The notes below the pieces were generated by a model that saw only the letters and a list, made by a program, of their open reading frames with translations, had not been told where the DNA came from and did not search any database. A stretch of 64,000 bases of DNA, taken from assembly GCF_009742725.1 (NCBI RefSeq), contig NZ_WPHG01000001.1, positions 718,001 to 782,000 on the forward strand. Direction: 5' to 3'. Below, piece by piece: positions 1 through 9,862 of this stretch. Numbering within the stretch: the stretch's first letter is position 1; each line of letters opens with the position of its first letter. A program made the translations under genes and the position numbers. Source of the DNA: Nitratireductor arenosus. GTDB lineage: Bacteria; Pseudomonadota; Alphaproteobacteria; Rhizobiales; Rhizobiaceae.

Positions 1-402
1 TTCCTGCGACGGTTTGGAGAGGGCGACGGACTGGGCGGGCACATGGCTGGCGACACGCTTCAAACACAATCCGGCTCTATCGTCACAGCACCTGCCGATG
101 GCAGTATTTTGTACGCGGGCCCGTTTCGTTCTTACGGCCAACTCTTGATCCTCGATGTCGGCGACGGTTATCATGTCGTGTTGGCGGGTTTGGCGACGAC
201 GAACGTATCTTTGGGCCAGACGGTACTGTCGGGAGAACCGGTCGGCGCCATGGGCGAAGCGAGGATCGCCAGCGCGGTGACGCTGGGAAGTGCGAATAAT
301 AGTCCGGAACTTTATGTGGAGTTCCGCAAGGATGGCAAACCCGTCGACCCGGGCCCATGGTGGGCGGACCGGGATTCTGGAAGGACGAAAGATGATTCGT
401 AA
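1..402 (+). CDS. Murein hydrolase activator EnvC-like protein, C-terminal end (5' truncated by window)
   Basis: The reading frame is open from base 1, so only about 133 C-terminal residues are present. They form the end of an M23/LytM fold: a Gly-Ser-Ile-Val then Ala-Pro-Ala-Asp-Gly segment, a strand with Gln-Leu-Leu-Ile-Leu-Asp, then Tyr-His-Val-Val, and a closing Leu-Tyr-Val-Glu-Phe-Arg strand followed by Pro-Gly-Pro-Trp. The usual active HxH zinc motif appears as H-V-V, which fits the degenerate, non-enzymatic LytM domain of EnvC-type activators of septal amidases. The gene overlaps the ctpA start by 11 bases, an order common in Hyphomicrobiales. The family assignment is from these features; the coiled-coil N-terminus cannot be checked here. 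Confidence 0.82.
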   Translation, partial: FLRRFGEGDGLGGHMAGDTLQTQSGSIVTAPADGSILYAGPFRSYGQLLILDVGDGYHVVLAGLATTNVSLGQTVLSGEPVGAMGEARIASAVTLGSANNSPELYVEFRKDGKPVDPGPWWADRDSGRTKDDS

Positions 403-1717
403 GTTGTCGCTTCTTCTTGCCGGCGCCCTGATGGGCGCCTCCGCGATGAGCGTCGTTTACGGCCCCGCAGGCTCTTCCGCGATCGCCGCCAGTTCGGAAA
501 CCTATCGCCATCTCGCGGTCTTTGGCGACATCTTCGAGCGCGTGCGCGCGCAATACGTGACCCCGCCCGAGGACAAGAATCTCGTTGAGAGCGCCATCAA
601 TGGCATGCTCACTTCGCTCGATCCGCATTCATCCTATCTCAATCCGGATGCCGCCAAGGACATGCGGGTGCAGACCAAGGGCGAGTTCGGCGGCCTCGGC
701 ATCGAGGTCACGATGGAAAACGAACTGGTCAAGGTGATCACGCCGATCGATGACACGCCAGCCGCCCGCGCCGGCGTTCTTGCCGGCGACCTGATCGCCG
801 AGATCGACGGCGAGGACGTGCGTGGCTTGAACCTGTCGGACGCGGTCGAACGCATGCGCGGCGCCGTCAACACGCCGATCGAGTTGACGATCCTGCGCGA
901 CGGCGCGGTCGAGCCGATCAAGATCACGATCGTGCGCGCCGTCATCAAGGTCAAGGCGGTCAAATATCGCGTCGAGGGCGATGTCGGTTATGTGAAGATC
1001 GCCTCCTTCACCGAAAAGACCTTTGACGACCTGCAAGCGGCCATCACCGACATTGAAAGCGAGGTTCCGGCCGACAAGTTGAAGGGCTTCGTGCTCGACC
1101 TGCGGCTCAATCCCGGTGGCCTGCTCGATCAGGCGGTGAGCGTTTCGGACGCGTTCCTCGATCGCGGCGAGATCGTCTCCACCCGCGGTCGCGATCCCAA
1201 GGACGTTATCCGCTTCGACGCGCGTGCCGGCGACCTGACTGGCGGCAAGCCGTTGATCGTGATGGTCAATGGCGGCTCGGCGAGTGCCTCGGAGATCGTC
1301 GCCGGCGCCCTTCAGGACCATCGCCGCGCAACCGTGCTCGGCACGCGTTCGTTCGGCAAGGGGTCGGTGCAGACCATCATTCCGCTGGCCGAGAACGGCG
1401 CCCTGCGCCTGACCACCGCGCTCTATTACACGCCGGCGGGAAAATCGATCCAGGGCAAGGGCATCACCCCCGACATCCGTGTCGAGCAACCGCTGCCGGA
1501 CGAATTGCTCGGGCGCGACGTCACGCGCGGCGAATCGGACCTGCGTGGCCACATCAAGGGTGACGAGGAAAGCGAGGAAGGGTCGGGCTCGGCCGCCTAT
1601 GTGCCGCCGGAAGCCAAGGACGATGTCCAGCTCGGCTTCGCGCTCGACCTTTTGCGCGGCAACAAGACCGATCCGGCGTTCCCGCCCAATCCGGACCAGG
1701 CGGTCCTCAATCAATAA
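392..1717 (+). CDS. ctpA: Carboxy-terminal processing peptidase (S41 family, CtpA/Prc type)
   Basis: A 441-residue periplasmic serine protease that trims proteins from their C-terminus. The start at 392 follows a purine-rich GGAAGGACGAAAG site and gives a signal peptide (MIRKLSLLLAGALMG...). A PDZ domain covers roughly residues 95-180 (Gly-Gly-Leu-Gly-Ile-Glu-Val). The S41 catalytic dyad is visible: Ser298 in Gly-Gly-Ser-Ala-Ser-Ala-Ser-Glu, and Lys323 in Ser-Phe-Gly-Lys-Gly, 25 residues apart as in known CtpA proteins. It overlaps the EnvC-like gene and is probably cotranscribed with it and with the deacetylase downstream. Rhizobial homologues act in envelope homeostasis; the substrate here is unknown. 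Confidence 0.95.
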   Translation: MIRKLSLLLAGALMGASAMSVVYGPAGSSAIAASSETYRHLAVFGDIFERVRAQYVTPPEDKNLVESAINGMLTSLDPHSSYLNPDAAKDMRVQTKGEFGGLGIEVTMENELVKVITPIDDTPAARAGVLAGDLIAEIDGEDVRGLNLSDAVERMRGAVNTPIELTILRDGAVEPIKITIVRAVIKVKAVKYRVEGDVGYVKIASFTEKTFDDLQAAITDIESEVPADKLKGFVLDLRLNPGGLLDQAVSVSDAFLDRGEIVSTRGRDPKDVIRFDARAGDLTGGKPLIVMVNGGSASASEIVAGALQDHRRATVLGTRSFGKGSVQTIIPLAENGALRLTTALYYTPAGKSIQGKGITPDIRVEQPLPDELLGRDVTRGESDLRGHIKGDEESEEGSGSAAYVPPEAKDDVQLGFALDLLRGNKTDPAFPPNPDQAVLNQ

Positions 1718-1722
1718 GCGTC

Positions 1723-1752
1723 CGGCGCCGGCGGTTCGACCGTCCGGCGCCG
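1723..1752. other. GC-rich hairpin between ctpA and the deacetylase gene
   Basis: CGGCGCCG at 1723-1730 pairs perfectly with 1745-1752, and CGGT/ACCG forms an inner stem with a short loop. No T-run follows, so a classical intrinsic terminator is unlikely. It starts just after the ctpA stop and could protect an mRNA 3' end or modulate readthrough into the downstream gene. Confidence 0.4.
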
Positions 1753-1805
1753 CGCTGTCCCTACCCCGACCACTCCGGATCATTCCTGCCTGAAAGGCCT
1801 CGCGC

Positions 1806-2960
1806 TTGCCGCTCGACAAGCAGATCGAACGTCCCCTCGGTCAGCACGGCGCGCGCCCGGCTCGCCGGTTGTGGCCCGCGCCCGGCTCGGCTCGGATCGC
1901 CGGCGCTGCGGCCACCTGCATCGTCGCGGGTGCCGGGCTGTGGGTGGCCTTGCTGCCAGATCCATGGCGTCAGCCCCCGGCCGAGGTCGTGTCGATCGAA
2001 ACCGAACTACCCGCACCCCAGCAGCCCGCCAAAGAGGCCGTCGCGGACGAAACGGACGCGCCGACGCCCTCCATCGTGCGCGTTCCCGAAAGACCGGACA
2101 CCTCCGGATCCAACGTGATCGTGATCCGCGACCCTTCGGCCATCGGCCAGGACCTGCGGGTCGCGCATCTTCCCGATCGGGCTCTCCTGGAACAGTCCGA
2201 GCATGGCCCGCTGCCGGTTCGGGCCGATGACGGGCGCCGGCCGTTCGACGTCTATGCCCGCCCCTGGTCGGGCGCGCGCGGCGCGCGCGTGGCGATCGTG
2301 ATCGGCGGCATGGCCCTGTCGCAGACCGGCACGCAGACGGCCATCGCCAGGCTGCCGCCCGAGGTCACCCTCGCCTTCGCGCCACAGGGCAACTCGATCG
2401 GCCGTTGGATGCAGGCCGCGCGCCGCGAGGGGCACGAAATCTTGATGCAATTGCCGCTCGAGCCATTCGATTACCCGCGCGTCAATCCCGGCCGCGACAC
2501 GCTGACGACCGAGGCGTCCAGCGAACAGAATATTGACACCCTTCACAAGGTGCTGGGTCGCACGACGAACTATGTCGGCGTGATGAATTATATGGGCGCG
2601 CGTTTCACCGCCGAGGAAGCCGCCTTCGCCCCGGTCATGCGCGATCTCGGCGCCCGCGGGCTGCTTTATCTCGACGACGGCTCGTCCGCGCGCAGCCTCG
2701 CCGGAGAACTGGCCGCCAAGAGCCGGGTTCCCTATGCCGAGGGCGATACGACGATCGACCAGCGCCGCGACCGGGCCGCCATCCTGGAAAAGCTCGACGA
2801 ACTGGAGCGCATCGCCCGCGCCCGCGGCTTCGCGCTCGGCACCGGCTCGGCCTTCGACGTCACGGTCGAAACCGTCTCGTCATGGGTGGCGGAGGCCAAG
2901 AAACGCGGCATCGAGATCGTACCAGTCTCCGCACTCGCCGCCGATCCGGAAAAAAGGTAA
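1806..2960 (+). CDS. Divergent polysaccharide deacetylase family protein (YibQ/DUF610)
   Basis: 384 residues with a TTG start. The N-terminus Leu-Asp-Lys...Arg-Pro-Leu-Gly-Gln matches what rhizobial members of this family show after their start, which is why I keep TTG at 1806. A single hydrophobic segment around residues 30-55 anchors the protein. A low-complexity linker follows, then the deacetylase-like domain from about residue 150 (Val-Ala-Ile-Val-Ile-Gly-Gly; Glu-Ile-Leu-Met-Gln-Leu-Pro; Asn-Tyr-Met-Gly-Ala). Members lack a clear catalytic assignment, so enzymatic activity is not claimed. It sits between ctpA and rppH and ends 9 bases before rppH, consistent with one operon. Confidence 0.85.
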   Translation: MPLDKQIERPLGQHGARPARRLWPAPGSARIAGAAATCIVAGAGLWVALLPDPWRQPPAEVVSIETELPAPQQPAKEAVADETDAPTPSIVRVPERPDTSGSNVIVIRDPSAIGQDLRVAHLPDRALLEQSEHGPLPVRADDGRRPFDVYARPWSGARGARVAIVIGGMALSQTGTQTAIARLPPEVTLAFAPQGNSIGRWMQAARREGHEILMQLPLEPFDYPRVNPGRDTLTTEASSEQNIDTLHKVLGRTTNYVGVMNYMGARFTAEEAAFAPVMRDLGARGLLYLDDGSSARSLAGELAAKSRVPYAEGDTTIDQRRDRAAILEKLDELERIARARGFALGTGSAFDVTVETVSSWVAEAKKRGIEIVPVSALAADPEKR

Positions 2961-2969
2961 CACCGCAGA

Positions 2970-3494
2970 ATGGCAAAGCAGAAGACCGCGGCGCGCGATG
3001 CCACGCTGCCCTACCGGCGCTGTGTCGGCATCGTCGTGTTGAACCGGGACGGCCATGCATGGGTGGGCCGGCGCATCCAAGTTCCCGACGGCGAGATGAC
3101 CGGTTCCGACAAGCTCTGGCAGATGCCGCAAGGCGGGATCGACAAGGGCGAGGAGCCGCTTGTGGCCGCGCGTCGCGAACTGTTCGAGGAGACCGGCATG
3201 GAAACGGTCAGCCTGCTTGCCGAAGCGCCGGACTGGATCGACTACGACCTGCCCGACCATCTCGTCGGCGTCGCGCTGAAGGGCAAATATCGCGGCCAGA
3301 CGCAAAAATGGTTCGCCTTCCGTTTCAACGGCCCCGACAGCGAAATCCGCATCAACCCGCCGCCCGGCGGACACGAGCCGGAATTCGACGCCTGGGCCTG
3401 GAAATCGCTCGACGACCTGCCCGGCCTGGTCGTGCCGTTCAAGCGCGGCGTCTACGACGCGGTGATCGCCGCCTTCCGCCATCTCGTCGCCTGA
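2970..3494 (+). CDS. rppH: RNA pyrophosphohydrolase (Nudix)
   Basis: 174 residues. RppH removes pyrophosphate from the 5'-triphosphate of mRNAs, which triggers decay. The Nudix box is complete: Gly55, Glu61, Arg69-Glu70-Leu71 then Glu73-Glu74-Thr75-Gly76, with Trp-Gln-Met-Pro-Gln-Gly-Gly just before it, characteristic of the RppH/IalA subfamily. Tyr-Arg-Gly-Gln-Thr-Gln-Lys-Trp-Phe around residues 109-117 is also subfamily-typical. It lies 9 bases after the deacetylase gene and converges on the formyltransferase gene. Confidence 0.96.
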   Translation: MAKQKTAARDATLPYRRCVGIVVLNRDGHAWVGRRIQVPDGEMTGSDKLWQMPQGGIDKGEEPLVAARRELFEETGMETVSLLAEAPDWIDYDLPDHLVGVALKGKYRGQTQKWFAFRFNGPDSEIRINPPPGGHEPEFDAWAWKSLDDLPGLVVPFKRGVYDAVIAAFRHLVA

Positions 3495-3537
3495 AGGTGG
3501 TCGCGGCCGCGCACAGCCCTTGGCGGGCCAGGGTCGG

Positions 3538-4323
3538 CTACCACACGCCGCGTGTCAGTCCCGTCCACAGATAGAACCAGATGGTGGGATGATACCATTG
3601 CCGCGACGGGCCCTCGGGCGCGCGCGGCGCTAGCCTGCCTTCAAGCGCATCATCCACCGCCTCCACGCACATCGCGCGCGATAGCGCCGCCAGCCGGTGC
3701 GCATAGGTCATGATCGTGTCGCCAGGTTGGGGCGAGCCGCGCACCTGGCGCACGATCATCCCGGTGTCGACGCCGGCATCGATCAGATGCACGGTGGCGC
3801 CGAAATTCTCCCGATCGCCCGCAGCCAGCGCCCAATAGCCGCCATTCATGCCCCGATAGGCCGGGGTGATGCCGGCGTGATAGTTGAGCACCGGACAGGA
3901 CAGCCGTGCCAGAACCGACGGTCTGACGATGCGGCAACCGGCCAGAAGCACGACGCGCGGCTTCAGCCGGTCGATTTCCTGCACGAAGTGATCGCTGTTG
4001 ACCGACGCGACGCCTACGATCCTTTGTTCGGGACCGGGCTCGGTTTCGAGCTTCTCCGCTGCCACGAGGCCGGCGATCTGACGCGCCGACAGGCGTTTGC
4101 CGAGCCGGATCAAAACCATCGTGCAAAACTGGCCGGCGAGCGAAATCCAGCCGGTCTTCCGCGCCCGACGGCGCAGGAAGGCGAGCTGTGGCTCGCCATC
4201 CTCCTCGATGACGTCGATCGCTCCGAATCGCCGTGCGAGCGCATTGACGATGATCCAGGGATAGGGCCCGCCAGCCGTCACCACGCACACGCCGGCGGGC
4301 CCCTGTTCGCGGGCGGTGCTCAC
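3538..4323 (-). CDS. Formyltransferase family protein (hydrolase/transferase, Fmt/PurN-like fold)
   Basis: About 261 residues from a GTG start at 4323 (a GTG at 4332 is also possible). A longer open frame exists upstream but overlaps cueR and does not resemble protein. The formyltransferase catalytic set is present: Asn147-Tyr-His149 followed by Pro-Ala-Tyr-Arg-Gly, and Asp186 in Ala-Gly-Val-Asp-Thr-Gly. The N-terminus (Val-Cys-Val-Val-Thr-Ala-Gly-Gly) starts a Rossmann-like fold. The substrate is not evident; relatives include sugar-nucleotide N-formyltransferases. It follows cueR by 94 bases on the same strand, which may be chance rather than a role in copper handling. Confidence 0.72.
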   Translation of the reverse strand: MSTAREQGPAGVCVVTAGGPYPWIIVNALARRFGAIDVIEEDGEPQLAFLRRRARKTGWISLAGQFCTMVLIRLGKRLSARQIAGLVAAEKLETEPGPEQRIVGVASVNSDHFVQEIDRLKPRVVLLAGCRIVRPSVLARLSCPVLNYHAGITPAYRGMNGGYWALAAGDRENFGATVHLIDAGVDTGMIVRQVRGSPQPGDTIMTYAHRLAALSRAMCVEAVDDALEGRLAPRAPEGPSRQWYHPTIWFYLWTGLTRGVW

Positions 4324-4417
4324 AGGGTCCACCCCATCACGCACGTCCGCACCCCGTCGACGCGTCGTGTCCCGGCCGCCAGGCGAGAAGGTGCGACGAC
4401 GCGCGCGACCGTGCCCG

Positions 4418-4816
4418 TCATGACGCCGTTTGCGCTCCAGCCAGTTCGTCGATGATCGGGCAATCCGGCCGGTGATCGCCGTGGCAATGCGCCACCAGAT
4501 GGCTGAGCACGTCGCGCAACCCTTTGAGTTCGGCAATCTTGCGGTCGATCTCGACCAGTTTCGCGCTCGCAATCGTCTTGACGTCGGCGCTCTCGCGGCC
4601 GGTATCGTCGTAAAGCGACAGCAATTGCCGGCACTCCGCGACGGAAAAGCCCAATCCCCGCGCGCGCTGAACGAAGCGCAGCCGGTGCACATCGGAGGTC
4701 GAATAATCGCGATAGCCATTGTCGCCGCGATCCGGCTTCAAGAGCCCGATATCCTCGTAATAGCGGATCGTCTTGGCCGGCAGGCCGGACCGTTCGGAAG
4801 CGATGCCGATATTCAT
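4418..4816 (-). CDS. cueR: Cu(I)-responsive MerR-family transcriptional regulator
   Basis: 132 residues. A MerR winged helix-turn-helix occupies residues 1-70 (Lys-Thr-Ile-Arg-Tyr-Tyr-Glu-Asp-Ile-Gly-Leu). A dimerisation helix and the CueR metal loop follow: Cys111-x7-Cys119, the spacing used for Cu(I)/Ag(I). It lies 73 bases downstream of the copper ATPase on the same strand and is probably cotranscribed. A perfect CueR-type operator precedes the ATPase gene, so regulator, site and target are all in this window. Confidence 0.92.
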   Translation of the reverse strand: MNIGIASERSGLPAKTIRYYEDIGLLKPDRGDNGYRDYSTSDVHRLRFVQRARGLGFSVAECRQLLSLYDDTGRESADVKTIASAKLVEIDRKIAELKGLRDVLSHLVAHCHGDHRPDCPIIDELAGAQTAS

Positions 4817-4889
4817 ACCGTCAGTTCCCGTTTAACAGCGCAAACCTTCCCAAGACAGGAAGCCTCATCAATCTGGCCCATCGCCCATC

Positions 4890-7406
4890 CTATTTCAAGT
4901 CGAGACTGCGCAACCGCAGCGCGTTGCCGATGACGGAAACCGATGACAGGCTCATCGCCGCCGCCGCGATCATCGGCGACAACAACATGCCTAGCAGCGG
5001 GTAGAGGATGCCGGCGGCCACCGGAACACCGAGCGCATTGTAGACGAAGGCGAAGAACAGGTTCTCGCGAATGTTGCGGATTGTCGCCCTGGCCAGCTTG
5101 CGGGCGCGCACAATGCCATTGAGGTCGCCCTTGACCAGCGTGATGCCGGCGCTCTCCACCGCGACATCGGCACCGGTGCCCATGGCGATACCGACGTCGG
5201 CGGCGGCCAGCGCCGGCGCATCGTTGACGCCGTCGCCGGCCATGGCGACCTTGGCGCCACCGGCGCGCAGCTCCTCGATCAGCGCCTGTTTCTGCTCCGG
5301 CAGCAAGCCGGCACGGATATCGTCTATACCCAATGTCCTGGCGACGGCACTGGCCGTTCGCTCATTGTCGCCCGTCGCCATGATCACGGTGAGGCCACTT
5401 TCGTGCAGGGCGCGGATCGCGGCGGGTGTGGTCTCCTTGATCGGGTCGGCAACCGCCACGATCCCGCCAAGACGCTCGTCCACGGCAACGAACATCGCCG
5501 TCTTGCCGTCGGCGCGCAGGTCGTCGGCCCTGGCCTCGAGCGCCGCGGTGCCGATTCCCAGATCCTCCATCATCGCCCGGTTGCCGAGCGCCACTTTGCG
5601 GCCGTCTACCGCACCGTGCACGCCCTTACCTGTAACGGCGTCGAAATCGGTGGTATCGGCAAGCGAAAGTTCGCGCCGGCGCGCGCCCTCAACGATCGCC
5701 TCAGCGAGCGGATGCTCCGAGCCTTTTTCCACGCTCGCGGCCAGACGCAATATGTCGTCCTCGTCGAAGCCGTCGGCCGCGATCACGTCGGTGAGTTTCG
5801 GCCGCCCCTCGGTCAGCGTGCCGGTCTTGTCGACGATCAGCGTATCGACGGCGGCGAACCGTTCCAGCGCCTCGGCATCCTTGATCAGCACGCCGGCTTG
5901 CGCGCCGCGCCCGGTCGCCGTCATGATCGACATCGGTGTGGCCAGCCCAAGAGCGCATGGACAGGCGATGATCAGCACCGACACGGCGGCGAGAATAGCA
6001 TAGACCATGCTGGGCGGCGGACCGAACAGGGCCCACACCACGAACGCCACCGCCGCAACCAGCACCACGGCAGGGACGAAATAGAAGGAAACGCGGTCGG
6101 CCAGGCCCTGGATCGGCGCGCGCGAACGCTGGGCCTTGGCGACCATCTCCACGATCCGCGACAACACCGTATCGGCTCCGACCCTATGCGCCTCGATTAC
6201 CAGTGTGCCGCTGCGGTTGAGTGTGCCGGCGGTGACCTGGTCGCCCTCGACCTTCTCGACCGGCACCGCCTCTCCGGTGATCATCGATTCGTCGATCGAC
6301 GAGCGCCCCTTCAACACGGAGCCATCGACAGGGACGCTGTCACCGGGTCGGACCCGCAACCGGTCGCCCTCGACCACGACCTCCAGCGACACGTCCTCTT
6401 CGTTGCCGTCGACGTCGATGCGACGCGCCGTCTTCGGCGCCAGATCAAGCAGGGCGCGAATGGCCGAGCCGGTGCGCTCGCGCGCCCTCAGTTCCAACAC
6501 CTGGCCGACGAAAATCAGCGCGACGATGACGGCAGCAGCCTCGAAATAGACCGGTACCGCGCCACCATGGCTGCGGAACTGGTGCGGAAACAGGTCGGGA
6601 AACAGCGTCGCAACGACGCTGTAGAGATAGGCCGTGCCGACACCGATCGAAATCAGGGTCCACATATTCGGGCTGCGGTTGACGATCGACTGGTAGCCGC
6701 GCACGAAGAACGGTACCGCCGCCCACAGCACGACCGGCGTCGCCAGAACGAGCTCGGTCCACACCGCGAGGCGGCTGCCGAGCCACTCGCGAACCGGCAG
6801 ACCGACCATCGGCCCCATCGCGATGATCAAGAGCGGCACCGAAAGCGCGCCGCTGACCCAAAGCCGGCGGGTGAAGTCGACCAGTTCGGGATTGGGGCCT
6901 TCCTCGCCTGTCGGCACGCCCATCGGCTCGAGCGCCATGCCGCATTTCGGGCACGACCCCGGCCCTTCACGCACGATCTCGGGGTGCATCGGACAGGTAT
7001 AGAGTGTTCCCTTGGGCATCGGCGCGGGTTCGGCGCGCCCGTCGAGATAGGTTTGCGGCGCGGCCTGGAACTTTTCCAGACAGCGAGCCGAGCAGAAATA
7101 GTACCCGTTGCCGTCGTGCCGGTGGAAGTACTCCGCCCGCGCACGGTCGACATCCATGCCGCAGACCGGATCGGTCGCGCTGATGTGATCTTCCGGCGCG
7201 CCTTCGAACGTGTCGCGGCAGCGTTGCGAACAGAAATGATAGACGTGGCCATCGTGCTCGATAGTCGGCGTGTCGGCGGCCGGCTCGACCAGCATGCCGC
7301 AAACCGGATCGCGCACGATCCCCTTATTCGCGCCGGACGCCTGTGCTTGCCCGCCACAACACGCAGCTTGTTTCGTGCCTGGCGATTTCTTCTTGTGTTG
7401 GCTCAT
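4890..7406 (-). CDS. copA: Copper-translocating P-type ATPase with two N-terminal YHS domains
   Basis: 838 residues from ATG 7406. An upstream in-frame ATG at 7439 is rejected because it lies at or before the transcription start set by the CueR promoter. Instead of an HMA domain, the N-terminus has two YHS-type metal modules (Asp-Pro-Val-Cys-Gly-Met at about 33-38 and 79-84, each with a following Phe-Cys-Ser pair) and then a Tyr-Thr-Cys-Pro-Met-His-Pro-Glu module at 126-133. The P1B core has Cys482-Pro-Cys484 in the membrane, Asp526-Lys-Thr-Gly phosphorylation, Ser-Glu-His-Pro-Leu, and Gly-Asp-Gly-Val-Asn-Asp. It exports Cu(I)/Ag(I) from the cytoplasm. The gene is first in a likely copA-cueR transcript. 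Confidence 0.93.
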   Translation of the reverse strand: MSQHKKKSPGTKQAACCGGQAQASGANKGIVRDPVCGMLVEPAADTPTIEHDGHVYHFCSQRCRDTFEGAPEDHISATDPVCGMDVDRARAEYFHRHDGNGYYFCSARCLEKFQAAPQTYLDGRAEPAPMPKGTLYTCPMHPEIVREGPGSCPKCGMALEPMGVPTGEEGPNPELVDFTRRLWVSGALSVPLLIIAMGPMVGLPVREWLGSRLAVWTELVLATPVVLWAAVPFFVRGYQSIVNRSPNMWTLISIGVGTAYLYSVVATLFPDLFPHQFRSHGGAVPVYFEAAAVIVALIFVGQVLELRARERTGSAIRALLDLAPKTARRIDVDGNEEDVSLEVVVEGDRLRVRPGDSVPVDGSVLKGRSSIDESMITGEAVPVEKVEGDQVTAGTLNRSGTLVIEAHRVGADTVLSRIVEMVAKAQRSRAPIQGLADRVSFYFVPAVVLVAAVAFVVWALFGPPPSMVYAILAAVSVLIIACPCALGLATPMSIMTATGRGAQAGVLIKDAEALERFAAVDTLIVDKTGTLTEGRPKLTDVIAADGFDEDDILRLAASVEKGSEHPLAEAIVEGARRRELSLADTTDFDAVTGKGVHGAVDGRKVALGNRAMMEDLGIGTAALEARADDLRADGKTAMFVAVDERLGGIVAVADPIKETTPAAIRALHESGLTVIMATGDNERTASAVARTLGIDDIRAGLLPEQKQALIEELRAGGAKVAMAGDGVNDAPALAAADVGIAMGTGADVAVESAGITLVKGDLNGIVRARKLARATIRNIRENLFFAFVYNALGVPVAAGILYPLLGMLLSPMIAAAAMSLSSVSVIGNALRLRSLDLK

Positions 7407-7444
7407 GGTGATGACTCCCGGCCAGCTTGGATTTTCCAAGGCCA

Positions 7445-7475
7445 GTTCTCAACCTTCCAGAAACCGGAAGGTCAA
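7445..7475 (-). promoter_or_regulatory. CueR-type promoter and operator of the copper ATPase gene
   Basis: Read on the minus strand: TTGACC at 7475-7470, a 19-base spacer, and GAGAAC at 7450-7445. ACCTTCC and GGAAGGT form an inverted repeat with a 7-base centre within the spacer (7452-7458 and 7466-7472 on the plus strand). The half-sites, spacing and over-long 19-bp spacer match the E. coli copA promoter recognised by CueR. Transcription would begin near 7438, giving a leader of about 30 bases. Confidence 0.9.
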
Positions 7476-7644
7476 GCAGCATTTCGCGGGCGTCGTGTGT
7501 CATGGGTCAGCCGCGGCGCAACCGGTCCGCCCCCCTGGCCGCCCAACGCCGTCGAGAACCTGCGCCGATTGCGGGCGGTGGTTCCTGACATCACCGCGAC
7601 CGGTGAGAACCGGAACCGTTGTCGTCGTTCATCTTCGCCTTGCA
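7476..7644. other. Intergenic stretch between the copper promoter and the atp terminator
   Basis: No gene is supported here. A 74-codon minus-strand frame crosses it, but it overlaps the atp terminator and has no ribosome binding site or recognisable protein content. Confidence 0.5.
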
Positions 7645-7682
7645 CCAAAAACAAAACGGCCGTCGGAAGAACCGACGACCGT
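7645..7682 (-). terminator. Intrinsic terminator of the atpHAGDC operon
   Basis: On the minus strand an 11-bp stem (7672-7682 with 7656-7666, one G-U pair) with a 5-base loop is followed by a T-rich tract (7655-7646). It lies about 40 bases past the atpC stop, the expected place for the end of the operon. Confidence 0.88.
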
Positions 7683-7723
7683 CTCATATGACTCAATGGC
7701 GCGTGCCCGGCACTCTCGCCGCC

Positions 7724-8131
7724 TTATGCCGGCAGGATCGCACGCTCCAGCGTGGTGAGTTGGGCCAGATAGGCCTCGGCCCTTGTGCGGACTTCCTCGT
7801 TCTTGGCATCGGACACGTCCTCGCGCGCATCCTGGATGCGGCGAGTGAGCGCCTCGCGGTCGATGTCGTCGACATGGGTCGCCGATTCGGCCAGCAAGGT
7901 GCAGGCTTCCGGCAGAATGTCGGCGAAACCGCCGAAAACCACATAGCGATCGGACTTGCCGGCCGCTGTCTTGACCGTCACCACACCCGGCTGGACGGTG
8001 GTCATGACCGGTGCATGCTTGGCCATTACCGTCATTTCACCATCCGCGCCCGGAACGACGACAGATTCGACGTCTTCCGAAACCAGAAGCCGCTCGGGGG
8101 AGACGAGTTCAAACTTAAATGCTTCAGCCAT
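7724..8131 (-). CDS. atpC: F1 ATP synthase epsilon subunit
   Basis: 135 residues from ATG 8131 (MAEAFKFELVSPERLL); an in-frame ATG four codons upstream is not needed. The N-terminal beta-sandwich contains Gly-Ala-Asp-Gly-Glu-Met and His-Ala-Pro-Val-Met-Thr, typical of epsilon. The C-terminal alpha-helical region carries Asp-Arg-Glu-Ala-Leu. It is the last gene of atpHAGDC and links the rotor to the catalytic head in the cytoplasmic F1 sector. Confidence 0.95.
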   Translation of the reverse strand: MAEAFKFELVSPERLLVSEDVESVVVPGADGEMTVMAKHAPVMTTVQPGVVTVKTAAGKSDRYVVFGGFADILPEACTLLAESATHVDDIDREALTRRIQDAREDVSDAKNEEVRTRAEAYLAQLTTLERAILPA

Positions 8132-8229
8132 AAAACCCAGCACATGGCGAACCGTAGGCGGCGGGACGCTGTTCGGCCAATCGGCCGGTCACGTCCTTTT
8201 CCTCCGCCCGCGTCGCGCCACTCCCTTTC

Positions 8230-9816
<1,587 letters not shown>

Positions 9817-9862
9817 TTATGTTCGAGACGCCACGCCGCCGCATTCGGGCGGCGCCGCGCGC

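Noticed and set aside
3494-3538. Inverted repeat between convergent rppH and formyltransferase genes as a terminator
   Set aside because: Stem is interrupted and neither side has a T-run.
7407-7439. Upstream ATG extension of the copper ATPase
   Set aside because: Lies at or upstream of the transcription start predicted from the CueR promoter.
5403-7691. 762-codon plus-strand open frame opposite the copper ATPase
   Set aside because: Shadow frame; runs through the CueR promoter and into the atp terminator.
7472-7696. 74-codon minus-strand frame upstream of the copper gene
   Set aside because: Overlaps the atp terminator and operator; no ribosome site.
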